A stretch of 64,000 nucleotides of DNA. Source: [Pasteurella] mairii (GTDB taxonomy: Bacteria; Pseudomonadota; Gammaproteobacteria; Enterobacterales; Pasteurellaceae). Below, piece after piece: positions 30,331 to 39,052 of this stretch. The notes under the pieces are model-generated. The model was not told where the DNA came from. It searched no databases and saw only the letters and a list, made by a program, of their open reading frames with translations. The first letter of the stretch is position 1. The number at the start of each line of letters is the position of its first letter. The stretch lies in NCBI GenBank assembly GCA_900454475.1, contig UGSS01000002.1, positions 620,001 to 684,000 on the forward strand, written 5' to 3'. Position numbers and translations under genes: made by a program.

Positions 30331-31113
30331 TTACAGCGTAGCTAAAATAATTTGTTCGGGATCGATATTAAACCACAGGCGTTGGTCAAGTGCGATTTGT
30401 TCGTCGTGGGAGACGGTGGCGCAGAGTTCAGTTTCCTTACCCAAGGATAATATCACTTCTTTAAAATCATTTTTATCAACGATGGATTTAACCGTTGCTG
30501 GATAGCTGTTCGGTTGAGACGTCGCTTGATGGGAGATTTTTACCCAAGGTGCTTTGATCATAAGCAACACTTCTTTTTCCAAAACTAATTGTAAACGCAC
30601 CGCACTTTGCGCGGTGATGGAAACACGCAGTGGATGGGGAAAATCGGTAATATGCACGTCTATATAACAATGAACATCCTCATGAATGAGCCTTTTAATA
30701 TTGCCGAAAAACTGATTTCTTGCGCTACTTTGTAGGGAAAAACGGGTGGTGGCAAATAACTGGCTGTTTAATGGGACGCTTTCATCCTGCAAAATCAAGA
30801 ATGCCTTTTGTTGGGTTTGTTCTAATAAATCATAAAGTTGCAGCAGGCGCAGGGCATAAGTCGTTAATTGGGTGCCGCCGCCATTTTTCCCGCCCGTATT
30901 GCGTTCAAGCAAGGGTTTCGGGCTTATTTTATTCATCATTTCTAAATGATCCCAAGCACTTTTGTAACTGACTTGTGCATTTTTCGCCGCTTGGTTAATG
31001 GATCCGCATTGCTGAATTTCTTTGAGCAAACGAATACGTTTGGGATCCACAAAGAGCTGTTGCTGCAATTTGATGGTTAATAGGATTTCGCTGTTTAATT
31101 CGCTCGTTAACAT
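30331..31113 (-). CDS. modE: Molybdate-responsive regulator ModE
   Basis: ModE represses the molybdate uptake operon when molybdate is bound. Residues 1-120 form the winged helix-turn-helix domain (GSINQAAKNAQVSYKSAWDHLEMMN). The C-terminal half carries two TOBE-type molybdate-binding modules (SARNQFFGNIKRL and TVKSIVDKNDFKEVILSLG). The 260-residue length fits full ModE. It is divergent from modABC, with a palindrome in the shared control region. Confidence 0.95.
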   Translation of the reverse strand: MLTSELNSEILLTIKLQQQLFVDPKRIRLLKEIQQCGSINQAAKNAQVSYKSAWDHLEMMNKISPKPLLERNTGGKNGGGTQLTTYALRLLQLYDLLEQTQQKAFLILQDESVPLNSQLFATTRFSLQSSARNQFFGNIKRLIHEDVHCYIDVHITDFPHPLRVSITAQSAVRLQLVLEKEVLLMIKAPWVKISHQATSQPNSYPATVKSIVDKNDFKEVILSLGKETELCATVSHDEQIALDQRLWFNIDPEQIILATL

Positions 31114-31185
31114 AGCATTTCAATGAGTTGTTTTTTTTAATAGTGTAATCGAAACGGATTTTTTTATGTAGCATTTATTTTAAAT

Positions 31186-31213
31186 TTCATTATATAATTA
31201 AGTTTATAATGAA
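31186..31213. promoter_or_regulatory. Candidate ModE operator upstream of modA
   Basis: Perfect 9-bp inverted repeat TTCATTATA (31186-31194) and TATAATGAA (31205-31213) around 10 bases. ModE sites are AT-rich inverted repeats with TATA-type half-sites, and this lies directly before modABC. The right arm contains TATAAT, which could also serve as -10, so binding would block transcription. Confidence 0.6.
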
Positions 31214-31239
31214 TTAATTTGTGGTAAATTGAGGGGACG

Positions 31240-32022
31240 ATGATGCGTAAACTAAATGGCGGGATAAAACAATGGGCAGTGCTGTTAACGATGGCGCTAA
31301 GTTCAGTGTCATTTTTTGCACAGGCAAAAACCACGGTGTTTGCTGCGGCGTCGATGACCAATACATTGGAACAAATCGCGACGGAATATGGCAAACATTA
31401 CCCGAACCAAGACATTGTTTTTTCTTTTGCGTCATCTTCTGCGTTGGCAAGACAAATCATCCAGGGCGCGCCTGCCGATATTTTTATTTCCGCTGATCAG
31501 CAATGGATGAATTTTTTGGCAGAAAAAGGGGCAATTGAAGCAGACAGTCGGAAAAATATTGCCGGAAATGCGTTGGTGATGATTGCGCCAAAAGAGAGCC
31601 ATATTGAAGCGCTCGATTTAACGGATGATAAATGGCAATCGGCTTTAAATGGCGCGTTTTTAGCGGTTGGCGATCCGGCGTATGTGCCGGCGGGAATTTA
31701 TGCAAAAGCAGCTTTTACTTATTTAAATCAATGGGATAGCTTGCAGAAAAAATTGGCGCGTACGGATAATGTACGCAAAGCGTTATTGTTGGTGAAAAAA
31801 GGCGAAGTGCCATTGGGCGTGGTGTATCAAACGGATGCGATGATTAGCGCAGATAATGTGAAAATTGTTGCGGTTTTTCCGGAAAAATCCCATATGCCAG
31901 TAGAATATCCCGCCGCGATCGTGAAAGGGCGTGAGCGTGCCGAGACGAGGGATTTTTTTGATTATTTACACTCAGAGCCGGCAAAAGCGATTTTTCGCCA
32001 AAATGGGTTTACCATCAAATGA
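31240..32022 (+). CDS. modA: Molybdate-binding protein ModA
   Basis: ModA captures molybdate (and tungstate) in the periplasm. The 260-residue precursor has a signal peptide ending FFAQA before KTTVFAAASM. Family residues include AAASMTNTLEQIA and FSFASSSALARQI, which line the oxyanion site, GAPADIFISAD, and the C-terminal VEYPAAIVK. Two adjacent ATG codons are possible starts (31240, 31243). Confidence 0.96.
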   Translation: MMRKLNGGIKQWAVLLTMALSSVSFFAQAKTTVFAAASMTNTLEQIATEYGKHYPNQDIVFSFASSSALARQIIQGAPADIFISADQQWMNFLAEKGAIEADSRKNIAGNALVMIAPKESHIEALDLTDDKWQSALNGAFLAVGDPAYVPAGIYAKAAFTYLNQWDSLQKKLARTDNVRKALLLVKKGEVPLGVVYQTDAMISADNVKIVAVFPEKSHMPVEYPAAIVKGRERAETRDFFDYLHSEPAKAIFRQNGFTIK

Positions 32023-32084
32023 TCTTGTTTTTTGTGCAGATCAAATGTTGGAAAACAGAGAAAATTTAACTTTAATATCATGTG

Positions 32085-32819
32085 ATGATAATGATTGACG
32101 AATTGATTGGATATTTTCATTTATCGCCGGCGGAGTTAAGTGCGGTCTATTTAAGCGTTAAAGTAGGTATTGTTTCAGTGTTAGCCGGTTTGCCTTTTGC
32201 GTTGCTGGTGGCATGGGTTTTAGCGAAAAAAGATTTTTTCGGGAAATCTTTCGTCAACGGAATTATCCATTTGCCTTTGGTGTTGCCACCGGTGGTTATC
32301 GGCTATTTATTATTAATCGCGATGGGGCGCAATGGGGTTATCGGTAAATATTTGTTGCAATGGTTTGATTTTAGCTTTGGGTTTAGTTGGTATGGTGCGG
32401 TGCTGGCTTCGGCAATTGTCGCGTTTCCGTTGGTCGTGCGCGCGATTCGCTTGGCATTAGAAAGTGTGGATATGAAGTTGGAGCAAGCGGCGGCAACTTT
32501 GGGCGCGTCGCCATGGCGGGTATTTTTCACTGTTGTGTTGCCACTTTCTTTTCCCGGCATTTTAGCTGGGGTGATCTTAGGCTTTGCCCGCTCTTTAGGC
32601 GAATTCGGCTCAACGATTACCTTTGTTTCCAACATTCCGGAAGTGACACAAACCATTCCACTTGCCATGTATTCCTTTATCGAAACGCCGGGTGCGGAAA
32701 GTGCTGCGGCGCGGCTTTGTCTTATTGCCATCGTGATCTCATTGATTTCTTTATTATTTTCCGAATGGTTGGCAAAACGGACACAACAAAAATTAGGGCG
32801 CGTTGATGTTAGAAATTAA
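32085..32819 (+). CDS. modB: Molybdate ABC transporter permease ModB
   Basis: A 244-residue inner-membrane permease with about five to six spans. The cytoplasmic EAA loop is [22 protein letters not shown], given here as [13 protein letters not shown] plus [25 protein letters not shown] and [17 protein letters not shown] are characteristic of ModB. The start is uncertain: GTG 32082, ATG 32085 and ATG 32091 are all in frame without a strong ribosome site. It overlaps modC by 14 bp. Confidence 0.95.
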   Translation: MIMIDELIGYFHLSPAELSAVYLSVKVGIVSVLAGLPFALLVAWVLAKKDFFGKSFVNGIIHLPLVLPPVVIGYLLLIAMGRNGVIGKYLLQWFDFSFGFSWYGAVLASAIVAFPLVVRAIRLALESVDMKLEQAAATLGASPWRVFFTVVLPLSFPGILAGVILGFARSLGEFGSTITFVSNIPEVTQTIPLAMYSFIETPGAESAAARLCLIAIVISLISLLFSEWLAKRTQQKLGRVDVRN

Positions 32820-33864
32820 GATTAAAAAACAGTTGGGGAAAATGGCATTGATGGCGGATTTGAACATCTCCAATCAAGGCATTACCGCGATTTTTGGGCT
32901 TTCAGGTTCGGGAAAATCCTCGCTGATTAATTTGGTCAGCGGTTTAATTGCGCCGGATGAAGGATTTATTCGATTAAATGACCGCACTTTAGTGGATGTG
33001 GCGCAGAAAATAAGCGTTCCAACCCATGGGCGTCGAGTGGGGTATGTGTTTCAAGAGGCGCGCTTGTTTCCCCATTACAATGTCAAAGGCAATTTGCGTT
33101 ACGGAATGCGTAATGTCAGTACGCAAGAGTTTGATTATATTGTGGATTTACTGGGCATTGGGCATTTATTAAAACGTTACCCGATCACCTTATCTGGCGG
33201 CGAAAAACAGCGTGTGGCGATTGGACGAGCATTATTGACGGATCCGGATATTTTATTGATGGATGAACCGCTATCCGCGTTAGATTTACCACGTAAACGC
33301 GAGTTGTTGCGCTATTTGGAAACCTTATCTCAACAAATTGAAATTCCGATTCTTTACGTGACACATAGTTTGGACGAGTTGTTGCGCTTGGCGGAGCGTG
33401 TGGTGTTACTGGATGACGGAAAAGTCAAAGCCTATGATGCTTTGGAGAAGATTTGGCAAAACCCGTTATTTTCCCCGTGGAAAACGGAACATGAACAAAG
33501 CGCGGTGTTGTCTTTACCGGTGCATTTGCATCATCCTGTGTATAAAATGACCGCACTTTCTCTCGGCGAACAATTATTATGGGTCAATGCAGTGGCGCAG
33601 CCGATTGGCGATAAGGTGCGGGTGTGCGTGCATAGTTCCGATGTTTCTTTAGCTTTGGTTATGCCGGAGAAAAGTAGCATTCGCAATATTTTACGCGGAA
33701 AAATCACCGCACTTTTTGCTTTTGATGATCGCGTGGATGTGCAATTGGACGTATCATCTCAACAAATTTGGGCAAGCCTAAGCAAATGGTCATGCAATGA
33801 GTTGCATTTAAGCGTAGGGCAAGCGGTTTATGTGCAAATTAAGGCGGTGTCCGTGGTGAAATAA
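32806..33864 (+). CDS. modC: Molybdate ABC transporter ATP-binding protein ModC
   Basis: ModC powers molybdate import. It shows Walker [10 protein letters not shown], the Q-loop [13 protein letters not shown], the ABC signature [16 protein letters not shown], Walker [13 protein letters not shown] and the switch histidine in [10 protein letters not shown]-terminal TOBE-type molybdate-sensing domain follows (about 230-352). ATG 32806 lies inside the end of modB. The stop codon sits inside the sequence shared with the other IS copy, so the last residues (VVK) may be set by the insertion. Confidence 0.95.
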   Translation: MLEIKIKKQLGKMALMADLNISNQGITAIFGLSGSGKSSLINLVSGLIAPDEGFIRLNDRTLVDVAQKISVPTHGRRVGYVFQEARLFPHYNVKGNLRYGMRNVSTQEFDYIVDLLGIGHLLKRYPITLSGGEKQRVAIGRALLTDPDILLMDEPLSALDLPRKRELLRYLETLSQQIEIPILYVTHSLDELLRLAERVVLLDDGKVKAYDALEKIWQNPLFSPWKTEHEQSAVLSLPVHLHHPVYKMTALSLGEQLLWVNAVAQPIGDKVRVCVHSSDVSLALVMPEKSSIRNILRGKITALFAFDDRVDVQLDVSSQQIWASLSKWSCNELHLSVGQAVYVQIKAVSVVK

Positions 33865-33868
33865 CAAT

Positions 33869-33892
33869 CCGCCCGTAAAACGGGCGGTTTTT
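33869..33892 (+). terminator. Inward-facing terminator at IS right end, serving modC
   Basis: CCGCCCG and CGGGCGG pair around a 5-base loop and are followed by TTTTT. It starts 5 bp after the modC stop. It is identical to the structure that faces dnaJ in copy 1. Confidence 0.78.
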
Positions 33893-33976
33893 AGGCTACC
33901 CTATAAGGGCCTAGGACTTCACATGCCCCTCAAGGGGCATGTGAAAAGACCGACAACCGCACAATGACTCTATGGC

Positions 33977-34441
33977 TTACCCCTTAAAGGGGTCTACATA
34001 TTCTTTCTTCGATAAATTATCCTGAATCATATCTTCTTTTTCTTGATTCCTGATGTATTCTTCCACTACTTTTGTGTTTAAGCCTACCGTACTCACATAG
34101 TAGCCTTTCGCCCAAAAGTGCCTATTTCCGTATTTGTATTTTAAATTCCCATGTCGTTCAAATATCATCAATGAAGATTTACCTTTAAGATATCCCATAA
34201 AACTCGACACTGCCAATTTCGGCGGTATCTTTAATAGCATATGAATATGCTCTTTCATTGCATGAGCTTCTATGATTTCTACATTTTTGTAGTCACATAA
34301 TTGCCTTAATATCCCTCCTATATCAACTCGCAATTTCCCATAAATTGCCTTTCTTCGATATTTCGGAATAAACACAATATGATACTTACTGTTCCATCTC
34401 GTGTGTGATAGACTTGAATCGTCATTGGATTTACTTGCCAT
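33977..34441 (-). CDS. tnpA: IS200-type Y1 transposase TnpA
   Basis: This 154-residue protein is identical to the first copy except for Glu147 in place of Gly147. The HUH pair (His65, His67) and the catalytic Tyr129 are intact, as is the AGGAGG ribosome site. Near-identity of the two copies points to recent transposition. Confidence 0.95.
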   Translation of the reverse strand: MASKSNDDSSLSHTRWNSKYHIVFIPKYRRKAIYGKLRVDIGGILRQLCDYKNVEIIEAHAMKEHIHMLLKIPPKLAVSSFMGYLKGKSSLMIFERHGNLKYKYGNRHFWAKGYYVSTVGLNTKVVEEYIRNQEKEDMIQDNLSKKEYVDPFKG

Positions 34442-34586
34442 GACTTATCCTCCTATATTTTGAATTTTGGTTGTCAGCCTTATTCATTATATAGCGAGGA
34501 TTTTTCATTTCTGCTCAACGCTTAAGCTTTTTGATTCCATACGCATAGCGTATGGTTTTTATAGGCAGACTTTGTCTGCCTATAAT

Positions 34587-34625
34587 AAAAAATCGCGCCT
34601 TGGTTTTACCATCACGCGATTTTTT
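34587..34625. terminator. Terminator of tehB
   Basis: An 11-bp stem AAAAAATCGCG (34587-34597) with CGCGATTTTTT (34615-34625) around a 17-base loop. Read leftward it ends in a T6 run, which is the junction with the IS element. Confidence 0.8.
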
Positions 34626-34637
34626 AAAGAGAGAAAA

Positions 34638-35498
34638 TTAAACTTTTTTCGCCAGCATGGTGACAAATTTCATTTTGATACGATTTCCGTTTTCATCAGT
34701 TTTATGCAACTCGCCCATTTCTTCGTTATATTTAACCAGCTCCCAACCTTGATAATAGTTTTTCAGCTCATTTTCTTTGAAGGTGAAAGAAAACGGTAGC
34801 GAGCAAGGAACATCTTCGGTACTCATGGCGGCAACGATCAAATTATACCCGTCTTTATGGGTATGTTGTTGCATATTGTGGATAATTTGCGGTACCGCTT
34901 GACGATCAAGGAACATGAAAACGACCGTTGAAACGATAAAATCGTAATCTTCTTGGATATTGGCAGAATTAATATCATAAAGTGCGGTGTTTATTTTTAG
35001 ATTTTCTTTCGCCGCGGTTTCTTGCAAAAAGGCAAGGCTGGTTTCGTTGTGATCCCAAGAGGTGACCTCATGTCCGAGCAAACTTAAAAAGAGCGAGTTT
35101 CTGCCCTGGCCGCAGCCTAAATCCAGCACTTTTCCTGTTGGCACAATATCCACCGCGCTTTTGACTTCCGAATGCGTTGGTGTCATGTTGTATTTTTTGC
35201 TGAAATAATCTTCTTTGCGGCAATAAAATTCCAAATAACATTCCAAATCTTCGCTTAACGCTTCCACTTTGTGCCATTGCTGCGGTTCAACAAATGGCGT
35301 TTCTTGTTGTGCGGTGAAAATATGTTCGGCGATCACTTCTCCGTTTTCGGTTAATTCATAAAATTTTAATTTCCCTTTTAATACGGTTAATTTTCCCCAG
35401 GTACCGACTTTGGTATTATGTTTTTCTTGGAACATTTGCGGCAAACTGTTTGCAGTCCAAACCGGCATTTTTTTATAACAAATTAATTCTTTTTTCAT
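34638..35498 (-). CDS. tehB: Tellurite resistance methyltransferase TehB
   Basis: A 286-residue protein with an N-terminal cupin-like DUF1971-type domain (about 1-90) and a C-terminal S-adenosylmethionine methyltransferase domain (VLDLGCGQGRNSLFLSLLGH, SWDHNETSLAFL). This two-domain form is that of Haemophilus influenzae TehB, which is linked to tellurite and oxidant resistance and haem use. Strong AAGGAG-like sequence is absent before the start; ATG 35498 is the only start preserving the cupin domain. It is convergent with modC. Confidence 0.95.
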   Translation of the reverse strand: MKKELICYKKMPVWTANSLPQMFQEKHNTKVGTWGKLTVLKGKLKFYELTENGEVIAEHIFTAQQETPFVEPQQWHKVEALSEDLECYLEFYCRKEDYFSKKYNMTPTHSEVKSAVDIVPTGKVLDLGCGQGRNSLFLSLLGHEVTSWDHNETSLAFLQETAAKENLKINTALYDINSANIQEDYDFIVSTVVFMFLDRQAVPQIIHNMQQHTHKDGYNLIVAAMSTEDVPCSLPFSFTFKENELKNYYQGWELVKYNEEMGELHKTDENGNRIKMKFVTMLAKKV

Positions 35499-35697
35499 TT
35501 ATCTACTCCAAATCAATTAATATCCGACTGCTATAGTAGGAAATATTGCGACAATATTCAATCTTTTCTTACTAAAATACTCAGATTTAATTAGCGTTTT
35601 GAGTATGACAAAACTATCGTAAATTTATGTAAATTTTGCTAAACTGCGGTGAGTTTCATTGGGTTATCATTTTATTATTTTGTTTAGGATTTAGCTT

Positions 35698-36147
35698 ATG
35701 CGTTGCCCGTTTTGTTTCGCCGAGGAAACGAAGGTTATCGACAGTCGTTTGGTTTCTGACGGTTATCAAGTGCGTCGTCGTCGTGAATGTGAAAAATGCC
35801 ACGAGCGTTTTACCACTTTTGAAACGGCGGAATTAGTTGTGCCTAAAATCATTAAAAATGATGGTAGTCGCGAGCCTTTTGATGAAGATAAATTGCGTCG
35901 CGGCATTCAGCACGCCTTAGAAAAACGCCCAGTAAGTCTTGACGATGTGGAACGAGCGATTAGCCACATTATTTATCAATTAAGAGCGACCGGTGAGCGC
36001 GAAGTTTCCAGCCAATTTGTTGGGCGTTTGGCGATGAATGAGTTAAAACAATTGGATAAAGTGGCGTATATTCGTTTTGCTTCCGTGTATTTAAGTTTTG
36101 ATAACATCAATGAATTCACCAAAGAAATTGAGAGTTTAAAGGATTAA
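35698..36147 (+). CDS. nrdR: Transcriptional repressor NrdR
   Basis: NrdR represses ribonucleotide reductase genes in response to dATP/ATP. The 149-residue protein has a zinc ribbon (MRCPFC and CEKCHERF) at 1-35 and an ATP-cone domain ([24 protein letters not shown], here [15 protein letters not shown] and DEDKLRRGI). It borders the prophage remnant. Confidence 0.97.
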   Translation: MRCPFCFAEETKVIDSRLVSDGYQVRRRRECEKCHERFTTFETAELVVPKIIKNDGSREPFDEDKLRRGIQHALEKRPVSLDDVERAISHIIYQLRATGEREVSSQFVGRLAMNELKQLDKVAYIRFASVYLSFDNINEFTKEIESLKD

Positions 36148-36231
36148 TTATTTTAATTAAAATAAATCAATAAGTTAGATATTAAAAATAAAAACGCGTT
36201 CCACAAAAAAACAAATATGTTCCAAAATTAT

Positions 36232-37263
36232 TTATTCTGTAGGGCTGACAACCTTGTCACGTCTTACATAAACTCTCGTCATTTGTAGTGATGTATGACC
36301 GAGTTGTTGTCTTGCTGTTTCTATGCCTTTATTTAGTGCAGTATCTGTACCAGCTTTCGCTCTTAAATCTCTGAACTGAAAATTCAATAATTCATTTTCT
36401 AATTCTGGATATTTGTTTATCGCTTTTTTTCTAGCGTTTCTAAACCAATATCCCAATAAATTAGGGCTTAGTTTTCCACCTCTTTTGTTGTGGAAAAGCC
36501 AGTTTGTGGTTGTTTCAAGTCTAGGAATTAAGATTTCAGCCAATCTCCCACTTATCGCCATTCTTACTTTGGCATTTGTTTTTTGTTGTGTGAAATGTAA
36601 TACGCCATCATAAATATGGTTTTTATGTATTTTCACTACATCAATTGGGCGTTGACCGGTTAAATATGCAACTTCCATAAGGTCTTTTAGATTTTGGTCG
36701 GCAAATTCCATTACTTTTTCTAATACAAAGTTTTCAACATAATTTGTACGATTTTTCTGTTTATGTTTTTTTACTCCGTAAACAGGGGAGAGATCTTTTG
36801 TATATTCCCATTCTCTCGCTTTATTCCAAATGGTATTAAACAGCGAAATCGCTTTATTTGCCATTGTTGGCGCAGAACGTTTCCAGTCTAAAAATTGTCG
36901 AATATGTTCAGGTTCAATCTCTGATAATGGGGCGGGCGGATCTGAAAAGAATTTGTGCAATATATTAAGACTGCTGATATTTGATTTTTGTGTATGTAGT
37001 GCTTTTGTAGGGATGACTTCTTCAGTATATCGCTTGGCGACAAGAGTAAATGTAATTATTTTGTTTTCTTTCTCTCGGTCTAGATTTAATCTGGCGCATT
37101 TTATTAACGCTTCATTGTAATCCTTGCCTAGCGAAATTTCTTTTCCATTCGGTAGTCGATAAAAATAATAAAAAATCTCTTTACCAGTACGTTTATGTTT
37201 GCGGTTTCTGCAATAAACGTGAGTAGGCAAATTTTGATTATAGTGTTCTCTATGTCTGCCCAT
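36232..37263 (-). CDS. int: Phage-type tyrosine recombinase (integrase)
   Basis: A 343-residue integrase with an N-terminal arm-binding and core-binding region (1-170) and a C-terminal catalytic domain. The catalytic set is visible: Arg205 in LTGQRPIDV, Lys228 in QQKTNAK, Arg301 in FRDLRAKAG, His323 in QLGHTSLQM and Tyr332 in RVYVRR. The frame is intact. It lies just after nrdR and reads toward it, the usual place of an integrase at a prophage end. No attachment-site repeat was found by eye. Confidence 0.92.
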   Translation of the reverse strand: MGRHREHYNQNLPTHVYCRNRKHKRTGKEIFYYFYRLPNGKEISLGKDYNEALIKCARLNLDREKENKIITFTLVAKRYTEEVIPTKALHTQKSNISSLNILHKFFSDPPAPLSEIEPEHIRQFLDWKRSAPTMANKAISLFNTIWNKAREWEYTKDLSPVYGVKKHKQKNRTNYVENFVLEKVMEFADQNLKDLMEVAYLTGQRPIDVVKIHKNHIYDGVLHFTQQKTNAKVRMAISGRLAEILIPRLETTTNWLFHNKRGGKLSPNLLGYWFRNARKKAINKYPELENELLNFQFRDLRAKAGTDTALNKGIETARQQLGHTSLQMTRVYVRRDKVVSPTE

Positions 37264-37279
37264 ATTTCACCTCTCATGA

Positions 37280-37501
37280 TCAAGTTTTATGCGATAAGGC
37301 ATTAGACTGCCATTTGGATTTTAGTTTTTTTTCTGTTTTTTTAGTGGTAGTTAAGAAATCTCTTTTTACAACAGGAAATCCATTAATATCTACGCTAAAT
37401 GGAATATGTTGATCTCTTAACACCTTGCACATTGTTTTCTTTTTAACTTTTACGCCGGTTAATATTCTTATTTCGTCTTGTGTATAAAATGCACTTTCCA
37501 T
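37280..37501 (-). CDS. Small phage protein, DUF4224 family
   Basis: A 73-residue protein starting after GGAGGG. FYTQDEIRILTGVKVKKKTM and PFSVDINGFPVVKRDFL match the DUF4224 pattern of small phage proteins encoded next to integrases. It probably binds DNA, perhaps as a recombination directionality factor; this is inferred from position. It is 16 bp upstream of int and reads the same way. Confidence 0.75.
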   Translation of the reverse strand: MESAFYTQDEIRILTGVKVKKKTMCKVLRDQHIPFSVDINGFPVVKRDFLTTTKKTEKKLKSKWQSNALSHKT

Positions 37502-37612
37502 TTTATTCCCTCCAAAAAAACCATTCTCTTGAGCTCAGGAAAATGGTCGTGGTGAATTAATACGGTTAAACAGTGATAAAAATACCTAGTTCCTCTTCGT
37601 TTATTTCAATCA
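37502..37612. other. Short gap in the prophage remnant with a 16-codon frame
   Basis: The only start-to-stop frame I see on the leftward strand is ATGATG-initiated and 16 codons long (MMIEINEEELGIFITV). Its ATG overlaps the TGA of the read-through frame of the preceding pseudogene. It may be a leftover of a longer phage gene. Nothing else is recognisable. Confidence 0.3.
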
Positions 37613-37810
37613 TCATTTCAAACTCCGATCAGGGGCGGCTGGGAACGGTTGCTAAAATAAAATTGCATCATCATTATAGCAATCCCATCTACCTTCCCAT
37701 TCTTCAAAATCCAATGTTGTTACGGTGTAATCATCTAAAACGACAGGATAAGTACCATCAGAATCTGGGCGTATATTGTTGCTAATCCAACCGTTATTTT
37801 GTGTTGTCAT
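37613..37810 (-). pseudogene. DUF551-like small phage gene interrupted by an amber codon
   Basis: From ATG 37810 (MTTQNNGWISNNIRPDSDG) the frame runs 52 residues to ...DDAILF and meets TAG at 37652-37654. Beyond the stop the same frame continues QPFPAAPDRSLK to a TGA at 37613. DUF551-type phage proteins end in a segment like W-x-PLP-x-PP, so the TAG very likely replaces a tryptophan TGG. Ribosome site GGAG precedes the ATG. The start of an IS3-type element lies 40 bp upstream. Family assignment is moderate. Confidence 0.55.
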
Positions 37811-37847
37811 TTTTAAATTCTCCATAAAAAACCGCACATAAAGTGAT

Positions 37848-38946
37848 CTGCACCCCAAAAGTTGGACAAATAAATCAACTAAATAAGGTGCAGATTTTTA
37901 TGGGTAAACATTATTCAACAGAATTCAAATTTCAAGTTATTCAATATGTGTTAAATCACCAAATGGGGGGGGGGCGTGAAGTCGCACAATTTTTCTCTAT
38001 TCCGACACACGCTTCTGTCGTGATGTGGTTGCAACGATTCGAAAAATGCGGTATCAATGGGCTTATTCGACAACCTAACCAGAAACATACAATGGCAAAA
38101 CCTAAATTTGACGGTTCACTTAAGGTGAGAAATCCAAATGATATCAATGAATTGCTAAGACGAATTGAATATCTTGAAGCGGAAAATGCTTGCTTAAAAA
38201 AGCTCAAGGAGTTGGATGAGAAAAAAAAGCGGAAAAAAGGGATATCGTTAATGCCTTAAAATCAAAGCATAACTTACCGTTATTGTTGAAAATCATGGCA
38301 TTACCACGTTCAACTTTCTATTATTCTCCAAAAGAAGTCGCTCACCAAACGATGAGAGCTAAGGTTTTGGCTCTCCATCAAACTAATGGGGGACGTGATG
38401 GTTATCGAATTATTCGTTCTTGTGTGAAAGTAAAACGACGGAAAAAATACGGTAAAACGAGTCATATTGCCCCGAATTTACTCGAACGTGATTTTAAAAA
38501 CTTAAACAAAAACGTGTAACAGATGTAACAGAGTTTAGAGTAGGAAATGAAAAGCGTTATTTATCGTCGATGATGGATTTAGCTAATCGAGAGATTATTG
38601 CTTATCACATCAGTCGTCGCCCTAATTTTGCTTTGGTTGCCACAATGTTAAAGAAAACACTTTCCCAATTACACGAAGATGATTTACCGATAATCCATAG
38701 TGATCAAGGGGGTTGTATGGGCTAGCGCGTTGGCGAAAAATGTTAATGAGAGAAGATGGCTCGCCTTATACGATTCAAAGCATGAGCCGACGTGGGAACT
38801 GTTATGATAATGCGGTGATTGAAAGTTTTTTTAGTGTGTTAAAATCAGAATGTTTTTACGTCTATCAATATGCGAATGTTGATGAACTTGAACAAGCATT
38901 ACATAAACATATTCGTTACTATAATGAGAAACGGATAGGCGTTCAA
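37848..38946 (+). mobile_element. IS3-family (IS150-like) element, right end missing
   Basis: The left end begins TGATCTGCACCCC-AAAAGTTGGACA, typical of IS3-family terminal repeats. A palindrome ATCTGCACC/GGTGCAGAT surrounds the promoter of orfA. orfA is followed by a degraded orfB. The element stops within the last codons of orfB and no right inverted repeat follows, so the 3' end was deleted. It sits inside the prophage remnant. Confidence 0.8.
37900..38259 (+). CDS. IS3-family transposase OrfA
   Basis: From ATG 37900 (MGKHYSTEFKFQVIQYVLN), 119 residues. It has an N-terminal helix-turn-helix (about 1-60) and a C-terminal leucine-zipper coil (ELLRRIEYLEAENACLKKLKEL). It contains a run of ten G (37965-37974) read as Gly-Gly-Gly. 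At its end an A8G slippery run (38221-38229) marks the -1 frameshift site used in this family to make the OrfAB fusion. Confidence 0.8.
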   Translation: MGKHYSTEFKFQVIQYVLNHQMGGGREVAQFFSIPTHASVVMWLQRFEKCGINGLIRQPNQKHTMAKPKFDGSLKVRNPNDINELLRRIEYLEAENACLKKLKELDEKKKRKKGISLMP

Positions 38947-38949
38947 TGA
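38231..38949 (+). pseudogene. IS3-family transposase OrfB, degraded
   Basis: The DDE integrase frame can be followed in pieces: AEKRDIVNALKSKHNLPLLLKIMALPRSTFYYS (split: ...LKSKHNLPLLL, KIMALPRSTFYYS), then a shortened middle part. Next come TDVTEFRVGNEKRYLS with the first Asp and IIHSDQG with the second. A frameshift follows in a G5 run (38708-38712). The last part has DNAVIESFFSVLKSE with the catalytic Glu and ends at NEKRIGVQ. Deletions in the middle, the frameshift and loss of the C-terminus make it non-functional. Confidence 0.82.
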
Positions 38950-39052
38950 TTTTATGAGCCTCTCTAATGGTGTGTCGATATTCAAAAACTTGTCCGTAAA
39001 CCATTGCGCTATAGCGTGAGCCTAAGCGTTCGAGTGGCTATCAAAGGCAGCA
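38950..39052. other. Unassigned junction between IS remnant and tail fibre gene
   Basis: About 100 bp match neither the IS nor an obvious tail gene. On the leftward strand a frame without stops reads PLERLGSRYSAMVYGQVFEYR and onward HTIREAHKIIE, which could be a fragment of another gene. On the rightward strand the tail fibre frame is open only back to a TAA at 39023. I do not recognise the fragment. Confidence 0.35.

Larger units (their letters stand above)
33859..34591 (-). mobile_element. IS200/IS605-family element, copy 2 (inverted)
   Basis: This is the same 733-bp block as 24625-25357, in opposite orientation and without any length change. I see two base differences: one just before the tnpA start, and the codon for residue 147. 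It lies between convergent modC and tehB. Its left end meets the T-tract of the tehB terminator, exactly as copy 1 meets that of prs. Confidence 0.9.

Noticed and set aside
36148-36231. Attachment-site repeat for the integrase
   Set aside because: GTTCCACAAA and GTTCCAAAA are similar, but both are on the same side of int. No matching copy was found near 41350-41690.
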